A stretch of 64,000 nucleotides of DNA. Origin: SKW197 sp049970095 (GTDB lineage Archaea; Thermoplasmatota; Thermoplasmata; Lutacidiplasmatales; SKW197). This document shows, in pieces, positions 41,646-51,180 of this stretch (positions are counted from its first letter, which is position 1; each line of letters opens with the position of its first letter). The DNA lies in assembly GCA_049970095.1 (NCBI GenBank), contig JBMFNP010000003.1, forward strand, positions 1 to 64,000, given 5' to 3'. Position numbers and translations under genes: made by a program. The notes under the pieces are model-generated. The model did not search any database. It was not told the DNA's origin and was given only the letters and a program-made list of their open reading frames with translations.

Positions 41646-44390
41646 TTACACCTTATACCTTCCATGCCTATAGAACTTTCGGAAAACACTAACTGCGATT
41701 GCAACAGGTATAAGGAGGTAGATCTCATGGAATTCTTCGAATACCTGTGCACAGAAAGCCACATCGGTAACTGTTGAATAAATTGCTGTGAAATTTTTTA
41801 TAGAGGCTGTAAGTTGGATGGCACAGTTGTCTCCATTAGTTGCATTGGGCGGAACTATCAATCTGATGTAAATTGTGGCCGTGCTCTGCGCAGGGATGAA
41901 TATATCAGTTATCTGGGTTCCATTTCCATCCACAACTGCAGCATGCCAGTTTGAAATATTTGTAGTCACATTTACCGCTACGAACTCATCTGTGTATCCA
42001 GAATTCGTGAGATTGTGGGGGATAAGCACCGTGGTATCCGGGAGCACCACAACATTTCTAGACCCGTCAATGCTAACATTCTTCACTGGGCATACAAGAA
42101 TATTTTCTGCTGAACCCGATAGGCTTTCCACTGTCACATAAGCCACAGTGTACCCTGCGTACCGATTATAGGATATCGGAAGAAGAGTATTTCTTGTTAA
42201 TGAGTATGCCATGTATTCTGGATATGCATTTGAGAGCACAAACTTAAGGCGCACATATGGAAGTGTGCACCCGTTATTAACAATAGTTGCCTGATTTTCT
42301 GACCTTGTTCCATCATTGGGTGCGCTGTAACTGATGTTTATATTTAAAAGATCTTCACGAATAAATGCGCGCCCAAGGATCTGACTGTTATTCACATGTA
42401 CCATCACAAAACCATAATATGGAAAGTACCATTTATCAAGGGTACCACCTGCATTTCCCGCCATAATGCATGGTAATCCTGGATTTGCGGTGGAGACTAC
42501 ATCGGAAGATGTCGCTGTGAGATTGTACACCACATAGTCATGAATGTGTCCGGAGTGCACCAGCGATACCTTTCCATACAACATATTGTAGATCTCAAGT
42601 GCATTTGAACGATTCAGAAAGGTTTCATTCACTGTCCACTCGGGGTCTGCATCTGGTGGAAGGGCAAGGGAGTGATGCATTACAACTACTGTATTTGGCT
42701 TGGTATTAGCATTGAGGTCACTGTTGAGCCAGTTTTTTTGATTCCCGTAGATATAGCCCCCATACATCCCTGTGCTACCCACAAACCACCAGGAATCCTG
42801 ATCCTCGTATGTGTCCAGCATAATGAAATGTGAGTTTCCATAATCAAAGGAGTAATAGAGTGGTGAAACCCATTCTTTGTAGAGCGATTCTCCCATTCCC
42901 TGAGTGTGTGCTCTGGATACATCATGGTTACCCACAGCGGTTGCAAGAAAATTTTGCACATAACCAAGCGCCTCAAGCAATTCGCCAAACTCATAGTCAT
43001 TCACTGGAGAAGTATAACCAGTTCCATACATGTAATCTTCATCCATGGTTCCCAACCCATCCACATAATCCCCGGCATGCAAAATCAATGGAGGATTTAC
43101 AACATTTGTGAGGTTAATAATGTTCAGAAAATGTGTTGACTGTTCCACAGTTCCACCTGGTGGAATTTTGAATGGTGGCTGAGAATCGCTCATAAACACA
43201 TACCAGTAATCCGAGGGGACATACCAGGGCAGTATTCTTACAACCATTGTTTCTGAGGGAAGAAGTTCTATCTTCAGGAGCACAGTGTTCCTCCCAGTCG
43301 AAACAATTTCTGCATTTTCATAAACAAACATATCTGGCTCAATATTTCTCACAGCTAGAAATGCAGCTCCTCCACTTGTTTTAGTGTTTGTGAGAAAAAT
43401 TGTTCCATCCATGCCAATCATTCTGCACATCAGGAAGTTTGCCCCCCGTCCCATAAGCTCAATACTTCTAGTGGTTCCAGTAGTGATATTTTCAGCAGGA
43501 TGCACATTATGGACAGAGGTATTGAATCCTATTTCAATGTAGCCAGAGGTGTTTGAGCATCCAATGTAAACATGATAAGTGCCAGAAAGGGCATAGAAGG
43601 ATGTCTCCCAGAAACCCGTGAAATTGTTTGAGGCAAATGTCTGCATCTGGTTGTAAATTACTACAGAAACATACAGACCATCGGAGGCATGAAAATTGAA
43701 TGAAAGTTGCTGGTTCATCGTGTTTTCAAAACTGTAATCTTTAATTCTGTTCTTGAACATACTCTTCAGGATTCCATCAATATACACATATTCTCCATTG
43801 AGGTAAGAAATCTCCACATTCCCCAGGACAGGGTTCTGAATTTTCTCTGCGTCTATATAGAATGCCAGTTTTCCCCAATCTGCAGAAGAATCCCCGCAAG
43901 CTAATGTGGTGTTTGTATCTCCAAACCATGACTTTGTTATGAGATTATACCAGATGTCGAGGACGGTGCCAGTGTTCGGATCAATGTCAATTTCGTCATC
44001 TCTGAGTGTAAATCCTGTATCATCATCCCATGCCTCGATTCTTACAAGAATTACTGGGTTTTTAGGTGTAAGTGTGAATGTGCAATTCAGATTAAGATAA
44101 ATCTCATCCACGCCCTCATACACTCCTGTTCTAAATGCCTGTTCCTCAACATGCACTATGAAGTATGGGTCTGGGTCACCCGCAATCCACGGGTCAAGAT
44201 CTGGATCGCAGATAAAATAATTTAGATGCACAGTAACTATGTATGTGTCCATAATCTGAGGATATGCACTTCTTTGAGGTGATTCTGAAAACACCTTGGG
44301 AGATTCTCCCCATTGGGTAGCACTGGGTATAGGCAAACATATCAAAACCAGAATTAGCACAGCACCCGCAAAAAACTTCTGAGCAATCAT
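41646..44390 (-). CDS. Secreted calcineurin-like metallophosphoesterase
   Basis: 914 aa. Signal sequence at about 5-25 (FFAGAVLILVLICLPIPSA). The N-terminal half is beta-rich with a C2/pre-peptidase-like segment (DPWIAGDPDPYFIVHVEEQ). The phosphoesterase domain has the ordered metal motifs: SDSQ (near 402), HAGDYVDG (near 440), GNHD (near 486), MHHSLA (near 573) and SGHIHDY (near 615). Further Ig/CARDB-like domains follow, then one transmembrane segment and a basic tail at the end. It is probably an envelope-bound phosphatase or nuclease releasing phosphate outside the cell. A TATA box centred on 44417 gives a leaderless start at 44390. Confidence 0.88.
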   Translation of the reverse strand: MIAQKFFAGAVLILVLICLPIPSATQWGESPKVFSESPQRSAYPQIMDTYIVTVHLNYFICDPDLDPWIAGDPDPYFIVHVEEQAFRTGVYEGVDEIYLNLNCTFTLTPKNPVILVRIEAWDDDTGFTLRDDEIDIDPNTGTVLDIWYNLITKSWFGDTNTTLACGDSSADWGKLAFYIDAEKIQNPVLGNVEISYLNGEYVYIDGILKSMFKNRIKDYSFENTMNQQLSFNFHASDGLYVSVVIYNQMQTFASNNFTGFWETSFYALSGTYHVYIGCSNTSGYIEIGFNTSVHNVHPAENITTGTTRSIELMGRGANFLMCRMIGMDGTIFLTNTKTSGGAAFLAVRNIEPDMFVYENAEIVSTGRNTVLLKIELLPSETMVVRILPWYVPSDYWYVFMSDSQPPFKIPPGGTVEQSTHFLNIINLTNVVNPPLILHAGDYVDGLGTMDEDYMYGTGYTSPVNDYEFGELLEALGYVQNFLATAVGNHDVSRAHTQGMGESLYKEWVSPLYYSFDYGNSHFIMLDTYEDQDSWWFVGSTGMYGGYIYGNQKNWLNSDLNANTKPNTVVVMHHSLALPPDADPEWTVNETFLNRSNALEIYNMLYGKVSLVHSGHIHDYVVYNLTATSSDVVSTANPGLPCIMAGNAGGTLDKWYFPYYGFVMVHVNNSQILGRAFIREDLLNINISYSAPNDGTRSENQATIVNNGCTLPYVRLKFVLSNAYPEYMAYSLTRNTLLPISYNRYAGYTVAYVTVESLSGSAENILVCPVKNVSIDGSRNVVVLPDTTVLIPHNLTNSGYTDEFVAVNVTTNISNWHAAVVDGNGTQITDIFIPAQSTATIYIRLIVPPNATNGDNCAIQLTASIKNFTAIYSTVTDVAFCAQVFEEFHEIYLLIPVAIAVSVFRKFYRHGRYKV

Positions 44391-44410
44391 ATTAAATTGT
44401 ATAGTTCAGG

Positions 44411-44422
44411 AATTATATTAAG
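44411..44422 (-). promoter_or_regulatory. TATA box of the phosphoesterase gene
   Basis: CTTAATATAATT on the minus strand, 27 nt before the ATG. It lies over the 3' end of acdB, so the phosphoesterase can be transcribed separately from the operon upstream. Confidence 0.5.
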
Positions 44423-45117
44423 ATTACTCTCGCATCAATGGCATAAAGTTCTCCCTTTGCAGACATTATTGGATTTATATCCATCTCTGCAACTTCTGGA
44501 TTTGCATCCACAAAATCCGAGATCTTCATTATGTAATCCACAACTTTTTTCTTATCAACTGGTTCAAAACCACGGGCACCCTCAATTATGCTTATCCCCT
44601 TTATCTCATGGATCATTTCCCAGGCATCCACGCGCTCAAGTGGAATTATTCTGAAGGAAACATCTCTGTAAATTTCTACCCAGATGCCACCAAGCCCGAA
44701 CATGAGCATGGGGCCAAATTGTTCATCTCTTGTCACACCTATAACCAGTTCTGTGCCCCTGAGCATCTCCTCTATGCTCACACCCAGGACTCTGGCATTT
44801 CCTGCAACCTTTTTTACATTTTCCATCATCTGTTCATAGGCATGCACAATGTCCAGTTCGCTCTGCAAATAGAGTTTAACTCCCCCAACCTCTGTTTTAT
44901 GCACAATGTCTGGTGAAACAATTTTCATAGCCACTGGATAGCCAATTTTTCTTGCAAGTTGAATCGCTTCCTCAAGATTTCTGGCAAACCCGTAGGCATT
45001 GAATCTTATTCCTATATTTTCAAGAACTGCTCTGGCTTCATCAAGGGAAAGCACCTTTCTTCCTTCGCCTCTTACCCTTGAAAAAACCTCTTTTGCCACT
45101 GAGTAATCTACTCCCAT
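44413..45117 (-). CDS. acdB: ADP-forming acetyl-CoA synthetase beta subunit
   Basis: 234 aa, ATP-grasp subunit. Shows DEARAVLENIGIRFNAYG, GYPVAMKIVSPDIVHKTEVGGV (nucleotide-binding and HK-x2-GGV motif), GVSIEEMLRGTELVIGVTRDEQFGPMLMFGLGG and MDINPIMSAK. With the alpha subunit it converts acetyl-CoA or other acyl-CoA, ADP and phosphate to the acid and ATP, the energy-saving last step of amino acid and sugar fermentation in archaea. It overlaps acdA by 10 nt. Confidence 0.94.
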   Translation of the reverse strand: MGVDYSVAKEVFSRVRGEGRKVLSLDEARAVLENIGIRFNAYGFARNLEEAIQLARKIGYPVAMKIVSPDIVHKTEVGGVKLYLQSELDIVHAYEQMMENVKKVAGNARVLGVSIEEMLRGTELVIGVTRDEQFGPMLMFGLGGIWVEIYRDVSFRIIPLERVDAWEMIHEIKGISIIEGARGFEPVDKKKVVDYIMKISDFVDANPEVAEMDINPIMSAKGELYAIDARVILI

Positions 45118-46514
45118 ATCCGTTCCCTCCTCAGAATTCTGCTGCGATGCACAAGCGCATGCATTCCCAATACTGCATCCTCTGGAAATGACATCTCAGG
45201 TATCCCTTGCTCCTCCACATAGTTTTCTGCAGGATTTGAAATCATGCCTACAAAAGATGCAAGCACTGGCTTCGTTGTTCCCTTTGCCGCCTCCACAATT
45301 CTTTTTGCCAGTGTCTCAGGGTCAGTCATTGCCTGGGGTGCGGTTATCACAATCAACCCTGAGACCTCCTCTGCATCTAGTAATACTCTTATTGCATCTG
45401 CGTACCTATCTGGGCTGGCATCACCGAGAATATCCACAGGGTTTCTGTGCGACCATTCTGGAGGACATACACGATTCAGTTCATTAATAGTTTTATCAGA
45501 GAGTTTGGCAAGTGGGAGCCCGAGGTCACTGGCTGCATCTGTAGCAACCACCCCTGGACCACCAGAATTGGTAACAATTGCAATCCCTCCCTCACCAGGT
45601 GGTGGCTGGTAGGCGAGCGCCCTTGCAGCATCAAATAACTCGCTCATTGTTCTTGCACGATATATTCCTGTCTGGCGAAACATTGCCTCATACGCAATAT
45701 CATTTCCAGCAATGCTTCCTGTATGGGATTTTGCTGCACTCCTGCCAATTTCTGTTCTCCCAGATTTCAATGCAACCATAGGAATTTTCTTGCAAACTTC
45801 TCTCGCCACTCTCAGGAATTTTCTGGCATCTTTGAGGGCTTCTATATACATTGCAATACATTTTGTGTTTTCATCTTCAGCGTAATACTCAATAATGTCT
45901 GCATCATCTATATCTGACTTGTTGCCTATGCTCACAAAATTAGAAAAGCCAAAGTGCTCCTCAAGGGAATACTGAATCACAGATGCACAGAATGCACCAC
46001 TCTGGGAGATAAATGAGATAGGGCCCTTGAGAGGCATTGCCCTTGCAAATGTGGTATTCAAATCCTCGTACAAACTGTATATTCCAAGACAGTTGGGACC
46101 GAGAATTCGCATTCCATAACTTCTTGCAGTTTTTACCATCATTTCCTCAACTTTCTTTCCCTCCTCTCCTGTTTCCCCAAAACCAGCTGAGATTATGATT
46201 GCAGTTTTCACACCTTTTTTTCCACATTCCTCAATAATGCCTGGCACAACCTTTGCAGGCACTGCAATCACCGCAAGGTCAACCTCATCAGGAATGGAAA
46301 GCACGCTTGGATAGGATTTGAGATTGAATATAGAATCCTCATTTGGATTAACTGGATAGATCTTACCTTTGTATCCCAGAGTACGGTCTCTTCGCAAGCA
46401 ATCTCCATACAGCACATTTGCAATCACCGCATGCCCCACTTTCCAGAGTTTGTTCGAAGCCCCAATAATTGCAATGCTTTTCGGATGGAACATTGCCCTG
46501 ATATTTTCGTCCAT
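45108..46514 (-). CDS. acdA: ADP-forming acetyl-CoA synthetase alpha subunit
   Basis: 468 aa. CoA-binding domain (HPKSIAIIGASNKLWKVGHAV), ligase-CoA domain (SFISQSGAFCASVI), and SGRTEIGRSAAKSHTGSIAG carrying the histidine (H264) that is phosphorylated in this family. GGIAIVTNSGGPGVVATDAA follows. It is the partner of the beta subunit encoded directly downstream and starts two bases after the top6B stop. The substrate range (acetate, branched-chain or aryl acids) cannot be told from sequence alone. Confidence 0.95.
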   Translation of the reverse strand: MDENIRAMFHPKSIAIIGASNKLWKVGHAVIANVLYGDCLRRDRTLGYKGKIYPVNPNEDSIFNLKSYPSVLSIPDEVDLAVIAVPAKVVPGIIEECGKKGVKTAIIISAGFGETGEEGKKVEEMMVKTARSYGMRILGPNCLGIYSLYEDLNTTFARAMPLKGPISFISQSGAFCASVIQYSLEEHFGFSNFVSIGNKSDIDDADIIEYYAEDENTKCIAMYIEALKDARKFLRVAREVCKKIPMVALKSGRTEIGRSAAKSHTGSIAGNDIAYEAMFRQTGIYRARTMSELFDAARALAYQPPPGEGGIAIVTNSGGPGVVATDAASDLGLPLAKLSDKTINELNRVCPPEWSHRNPVDILGDASPDRYADAIRVLLDAEEVSGLIVITAPQAMTDPETLAKRIVEAAKGTTKPVLASFVGMISNPAENYVEEQGIPEMSFPEDAVLGMHALVHRSRILRRERIWE

Positions 46515-46516
46515 AT

Positions 46517-48487
46517 TTACTCCTCCTCGCTTTCATCAATAACATCCTCTTTAACTTCCTCCTCGCTTTCTGATGTTTCTACATCCACTGGAACAAAATC
46601 CATTTTTATGTCCCAATCACCAGGCAAAGCCTCAGCACCCAGCACATGCACTGCATCAATACCTGAGATGTAATAATCAAAGCCCTCAAAATCCTCGTCC
46701 ACATTCCTCACACAGAACTTCAGCTTCCAGGTTTTTGCTGGCTCTATTTTATCAATATTCCAGCCGATCTTTACATTATCTATGTTCTCACTGATTTCAG
46801 GTGCTGCACTTTCAACAATAAGCTCGCCCTCATCAATCTCGGTGTACACCCTGAAACTCTTTGTCTGAGCCATATAATTTGTAATTGTGAGCGTGATTTC
46901 TGCAATATTTTTCCTCAATTCTACACTTTCTTCAACATATACAACATCCATTATCTTGGTAATTACTGGCTCAAGTGGAGGCACTGGTTTTCCAAGCATA
47001 TTTGCGCTTTTTTCAGCTATTCGTGGCAGAATCTCCCTGATAATCTTGAATTTCTCCATTGACTTCTGCTTTCTTGCACTCTTGCTCAGATGCATCTTTA
47101 ATCTTCGCCCACACTGCATAAGGGCAAGCTCAATTTCCTTTCCAATCTCTGGAATATCTGCAATTGCCTCCTTCGCCTCAGAAGTAAATGGAATCTTGGT
47201 GGAACAAACATGAATGAGAATGATTGCTGGGCCCATAGGGATTCCCTTCCCACCCCTCTGCTCAAGTCCATACCTTCGCCAGTCCACCCTTTCAACAGAC
47301 AGAGTACAGAGACATGAACCTGGCTGGAATAGCAGGGGCACACGATTTGCATATCTGAGAATCTGCACCGCCTGGTCTGCAGGAATTTCCCCACCGTAAA
47401 CCATTCCCACCTCCACAATGAAGGGATTCCCCTGATAAACCCCTGGTGGACGGGTTACTGGTGGTGCATAAAAAGCAGGTTTTAGAGTTCCGAGCACATT
47501 TTTCAATCCCTTTCTTATTAATTTTTCGCCGATGGGTGAGAGGCATTCTGGAGATGGTGGAAGAAGCTTCACATTTGAAAGTGCACTGATCAGGGCACAC
47601 ATCTCCTTTTCATTAAGGGTTTTTGGGTCTCTCTCTCCATCCAATCCCGTGATTCCAAGCACTTCATCTGCTGCCCTCCTGCTCACTGAAGAAAACTCGG
47701 TAACCAAAAATTCTTTCAAAGTTTTTTTCTCTGATTCCTTCACCATTTTTGACAGAATTCCAAGTTCCAGTCCATACGGATGAATTTTTATTTCCTTTGC
47801 TTTTACAGGCATTTCCTCGCTTGCCCTCTCAAAAACAATTCTGTTTCCATCTGGTTCAATCAATGTGATACGGGTGTGTGGATTCACGATTGCAGTATTT
47901 TTCAGATATTCTACAACTGACTGTTTGCCTCTAAAATATCTGCCTTTTAATTCAAGTTCCACACTGGTTCCATGTTCTCTGTCCCAGATAATCATATCCT
48001 TCCTTACAATCTCTGGCATGTTCTGTTTTGTGTCAATTTTTAGTTCAAAAACATGTGCTGCATCTTCCTCTGCAATCTTTGAAATAACCTTTGTAGGTTT
48101 ACCTGTTGTCAGTTGGGCATACAGCACTGCAGCAGAAATTCCAATTCCCTGCTGTCCCCTGCTCTGCCGCACTGCGTGGAACCTTGATCCATAAAGCAGT
48201 CTAGCAAATACATTTGGAATCTGCTTTTTCACAATCCCAGGACCGTTGTCTTCCACAAGGATACTATACACTTCTTCGCTCTTCTTCGTAATGCTCACCA
48301 GTATATCTGGTAGAATCTCAGCTTCCTCACAGGCATCAAGCGAATTATCAACTGCCTCCTTTATTGCTGTAAGTAGTGCACGATTTGGATTATCAAAACC
48401 AAGTATCTGGCGGTTCTTTTCAAAAAATTCAGCTACTGATATTTCCTTCTGTTTTTTTGCAAGTTCTTCTGCTATTCCCTTTTTCAT
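46517..48487 (-). CDS. top6B: DNA topoisomerase VI subunit B
   Basis: 656 aa. GHKL ATPase subunit of the type IIB topoisomerase that relaxes and decatenates DNA. Bergerat-fold motifs: EAVDNSLDACEEA, VEDNGPGI, RGQQGIGISAAVLYAQLT; the transducer lysine region lies in the second third (RVPLLFQPGSCLC). A C-terminal beta domain (about 530-630) ends in an acidic tail (SEEEVKEDVIDESEEE). The start at 48487 has a TATA box 27 nt upstream. The subunit A gene, often adjacent in archaea, is not in this window. Confidence 0.96.
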   Translation of the reverse strand: MKKGIAEELAKKQKEISVAEFFEKNRQILGFDNPNRALLTAIKEAVDNSLDACEEAEILPDILVSITKKSEEVYSILVEDNGPGIVKKQIPNVFARLLYGSRFHAVRQSRGQQGIGISAAVLYAQLTTGKPTKVISKIAEEDAAHVFELKIDTKQNMPEIVRKDMIIWDREHGTSVELELKGRYFRGKQSVVEYLKNTAIVNPHTRITLIEPDGNRIVFERASEEMPVKAKEIKIHPYGLELGILSKMVKESEKKTLKEFLVTEFSSVSRRAADEVLGITGLDGERDPKTLNEKEMCALISALSNVKLLPPSPECLSPIGEKLIRKGLKNVLGTLKPAFYAPPVTRPPGVYQGNPFIVEVGMVYGGEIPADQAVQILRYANRVPLLFQPGSCLCTLSVERVDWRRYGLEQRGGKGIPMGPAIILIHVCSTKIPFTSEAKEAIADIPEIGKEIELALMQCGRRLKMHLSKSARKQKSMEKFKIIREILPRIAEKSANMLGKPVPPLEPVITKIMDVVYVEESVELRKNIAEITLTITNYMAQTKSFRVYTEIDEGELIVESAAPEISENIDNVKIGWNIDKIEPAKTWKLKFCVRNVDEDFEGFDYYISGIDAVHVLGAEALPGDWDIKMDFVPVDVETSESEEEVKEDVIDESEEE

Positions 48488-48507
48488 CAACAGGAGAAAC
48501 ACACACT

Positions 48508-48520
48508 GGGTATATTACCT
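48508..48520 (-). promoter_or_regulatory. TATA box of top6B
   Basis: AGGTAATATACCC on the minus strand, centred 27 nt before the ATG at 48487. It overlaps the 3' end of the asparagine synthetase-like gene, giving an internal promoter in the LSm-to-acdB gene run. Confidence 0.55.
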
Positions 48521-49246
48521 TATCCCCTCTTTTTTTAAAACCCTGTAAATGCCGGAACTGTACTGTGCTGCCTTCTTTTCCCGCATGCAAATCACATCTG
48601 GAAGTCCTGCAGCCCTTGCACATTCCCTCAGAATGTATTTTCTGATGCCATTCCTGAGTTTCAAAGATATGGGAAGTGTGTGTGCATATTCAACAACTCT
48701 CTCATCAAAGTATGGAGATTGAATTACCTTTCCAAGTGCCTTTGCAACCGCAACCTCCAGTTCCCTTTCCCGCAGTGCCTTCTCAAAATCTGATGCAAGT
48801 GCTTTCTCAAGTGCTTCCACACTCATCTCTATGTAGCGATGATATCCAGCAAACAATTCGTCTGCACCCTGCCCTGTGAGCAGTATCTCTTCATTCATCA
48901 TCTTTAAAATAACATAAACTGGCAATTCATAACTCATCTTCAAAACTGAAGTGATTCCTGATGCGATGCGGAACTCCCTTGCGAATTCCAGAACTTCCTC
49001 AGGGGAGAGTACAATTACCACATGGCTTATGCCAAGGAGTTTTGCAGCGTGTTTGCTCCATTCAATATCTGGTGCACCAGAAACCGCTACCGTATAACAT
49101 TCTACATTTGCCTGCTTGCCTGCAAGAAATGCTATTAGTGCGGAATCAAGCCCACCAGAAAACGCAACACCCACTGTTTTGTATCCCCTAATGCAGTTCA
49201 GCACACTCCATTCTATGCGAGTTAACAGATTGTTAATCTCCTCCAT
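48515..49246 (-). CDS. Asparagine synthetase-like protein lacking the glutaminase domain
   Basis: 243 aa. Only the synthetase (PP-loop ATPase) domain of the AsnB family is present: GVAFSGGLDSALIAFLA (PP-loop), YELPVYVILKMM, LLTGQGADELFAGYHRY, SPYFDERVVEYAHTLPISLKL and the C-terminal REKKAAQYSSG. AsnB itself is about 500 aa with an N-terminal glutamine amidotransferase half, which is absent here, so ammonia must come from elsewhere or the substrate differs. The start at 49246 overlaps purF by 14 nt. purF does carry a glutaminase domain, an intriguing but unproven link. Confidence 0.85.
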   Translation of the reverse strand: MEEINNLLTRIEWSVLNCIRGYKTVGVAFSGGLDSALIAFLAGKQANVECYTVAVSGAPDIEWSKHAAKLLGISHVVIVLSPEEVLEFAREFRIASGITSVLKMSYELPVYVILKMMNEEILLTGQGADELFAGYHRYIEMSVEALEKALASDFEKALRERELEVAVAKALGKVIQSPYFDERVVEYAHTLPISLKLRNGIRKYILRECARAAGLPDVICMREKKAAQYSSGIYRVLKKEGIR

Positions 49247-50642
49247 TAAAATCCCATATGCATGCCTGCAAAGCAATTTTGCTGCTTTCAACTGGTGTGG
49301 GATATATGCCTGTTACACACCCAAGGCAGAGGTCCCTCTGTTCATGCTGCAATGCCTCAACAAGTCCCTCGATCGTGATGTAGCCCACAGAGTCAGCACC
49401 AAGTTTTTCTGCAATTTCCTCTTCAGTTCTTCCTACAGCAATAAACTGCTCCCTTGTAGTCATATCAATTCCATAGAAACATGGTGCCACAATTGGAGGG
49501 GAGCCAACGCGCACATGCACCTCGGATGCTCCTGCATTTCTTAAGATCTGGATAATGCTTCTCATGGTGGTGCCCCTCACAATACTATCATCTACAAGAA
49601 CCACTTTTTTTCCTTCCACAATGTCCTTTATAGGGTTGAGCTTCTCTCTCACATTCATTTCTCTTTTTTCCTGTTTTGGCAGTATAAATGTTCTGGCTAT
49701 ATATCTGTTCTTTATCAATCCCTCGTTGTAGTGAATGCCTGATGCTCTGGAATACCCGAATGCGTGTGCCCTGCCAGAATCAGGTACAGGAATTACCACA
49801 TCTGCATTAACTGGCTTTTCCTTTGCAAGTCGCCATCCAATTCTTCGCCTGATTTCATAAACACTTCTTCCATTCATAATTGAATCTGCCCTGGCAAAGT
49901 AAGTATATTCAAAGAAACAGAACGCCCTTCTGCCAGATACCGCAATTTTATAGCACTCAAATCCATCTGGCTTGAGTTCTACAAGTTCGCCCGGCTCAAT
50001 TTCTCTAAGAAGCTGAGCATCATTCACATCAAGGGCTGCACTTTCAGAGGCGGCAATTGTGCATCCTTCACCCTTCCCAATACACAATGGTCTAAGTCCC
50101 AGCGGATCCCGAAGTGCAAAAACCCTGGAATTCCAGAGGATAGTGAGGGCATAACTCCCATTAAGCACCCGTACCAGACTTTTGAATGCCCTAAGAAGGT
50201 TCCTGTGTTTCAGATATTCGTCAGAAAGTAGAAAGGCAATGCTTTCCTCTTCACTATCTTTCTGATAGCAATGCCCTTTTGCTTTCAATTTTTCCTTGAG
50301 TATTTCCGCATTTGTTATTATCCCGTTGTGGGCAACAGCAATTTCCCCAGCAGGTGTGTGAATCACATGTGGCTGTGCATTCTCAGGTACAGAGATTCTA
50401 ATTGAATAGTAGTCATGCCCAATGCCCTTCTTTCCCTCAAGCGCCTTCAATTTCTCATCGTCAAATATGCTATCAACAAGCCCCAGCCCCTTGACAGTTT
50501 TTATTTTTTCATTGAATATTGAGATCCCAGCACCTTCCTGTCCTCTATGCTGAAGTGCCCTCAAACATCTGTATAGGATATAACTTGCAATTCCTTCATT
50601 ACATGCGGTTGCTGCCACACCACATTTTTCATGCAGTGGCAT
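49233..50642 (-). CDS. purF: Amidophosphoribosyltransferase
   Basis: 469 aa. First committed step of purine synthesis: PRPP plus glutamine to phosphoribosylamine. The glutaminase half begins MPLHEKCGVAA, so a six-residue propeptide would be removed to expose C7. Supporting motifs are LRALQHRGQEGAGI and VAHNGIITNAE. The phosphoribosyltransferase half has the PRPP loop VVLVDDSIVRGTT. C-terminal cysteines (DLCLGCVTGIYPTP) fit the Fe-S-type PurF. One base separates it from the L37e gene, and it overlaps the following synthetase gene. Confidence 0.96.
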   Translation of the reverse strand: MPLHEKCGVAATACNEGIASYILYRCLRALQHRGQEGAGISIFNEKIKTVKGLGLVDSIFDDEKLKALEGKKGIGHDYYSIRISVPENAQPHVIHTPAGEIAVAHNGIITNAEILKEKLKAKGHCYQKDSEEESIAFLLSDEYLKHRNLLRAFKSLVRVLNGSYALTILWNSRVFALRDPLGLRPLCIGKGEGCTIAASESAALDVNDAQLLREIEPGELVELKPDGFECYKIAVSGRRAFCFFEYTYFARADSIMNGRSVYEIRRRIGWRLAKEKPVNADVVIPVPDSGRAHAFGYSRASGIHYNEGLIKNRYIARTFILPKQEKREMNVREKLNPIKDIVEGKKVVLVDDSIVRGTTMRSIIQILRNAGASEVHVRVGSPPIVAPCFYGIDMTTREQFIAVGRTEEEIAEKLGADSVGYITIEGLVEALQHEQRDLCLGCVTGIYPTPVESSKIALQACIWDFNGGD

Positions 50643-50643
50643 T

Positions 50644-50805
50644 TCAACGCGCCTTTTGCCATGCGTATTTTCTTAATTTAGTGGTTTCGCCATAGCCACA
50701 GTGGGCACATTTTTTCTTTGTAATGTGATATGCATGATGTCCGCATCTGCGACACCGAATATGTGTCTTCCTTCCGCCTTTCTTCGAAGGTGTACCTTTT
50801 GTCAT
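50644..50805 (-). CDS. rpl37e: 50S ribosomal protein L37e
   Basis: 53 aa: MTKGTPSKKGGRKTHIRCRR, then CGHHAYHITKKKCAHCGYGE and a basic tail KLRKYAWQKAR. The C-x2-C...C-x2-C zinc site (CRRC, CAHC) and the GTPS-KK-G--THIRCRRCG start are diagnostic of L37e. It lies 16 bp after the LSm gene and 1 bp before purF, a known archaeal gene order. Confidence 0.95.
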   Translation of the reverse strand: MTKGTPSKKGGRKTHIRCRRCGHHAYHITKKKCAHCGYGETTKLRKYAWQKAR

Positions 50806-50821
50806 TCACATCACCAGGGAA

Positions 50822-51037
50822 TTATGGAGAAATGAAAATCACATTGTCTCCACGTACCAGTGCCAGGGGGCATTTCCTGATTACTTCGTTGTTCACAATT
50901 TCCTCTGCATTTTTAAGTACGAGATTCATATGGGGGTCGTAGCCCTCAAGAATCCCCCTGTATGCTCTGCTACCCTTTAATTCAACCATCACAGGTTTTG
51001 TAAGTGCCTGGTTCAGCATTCCTAGCGGTTTCAGCAT
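50822..51037 (-). CDS. Sm-like archaeal protein (LSm)
   Basis: 71 aa. Sm1 motif (PVMVELKGSRAYRGILEGYDPHMNLVLKNAEE) and Sm2 motif (LALVRGDNVIFISP) are both present. It forms a ring that binds U-rich RNA. The start at 51037 has GGTGGGT upstream, while an ATG at 51049 (four residues longer) sits 26 nt from a TATA-like stretch (51068-51080) and is also possible. First gene of the LSm - L37e - purF run. Confidence 0.93.
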   Translation of the reverse strand: MLKPLGMLNQALTKPVMVELKGSRAYRGILEGYDPHMNLVLKNAEEIVNNEVIRKCPLALVRGDNVIFISP

Positions 51038-51180
51038 AGTACCCACCATCCTGTAAGAATAAGGCAGGTTATACTTAAATTTATTTATTGGGTGAAGACA
51101 TAAATTTTGTTTGGAGTTCCAAATCAGAGTTTGCTCTGCACAACATAAACATTATTACCCCTCACATATTTCCCTGAAAT

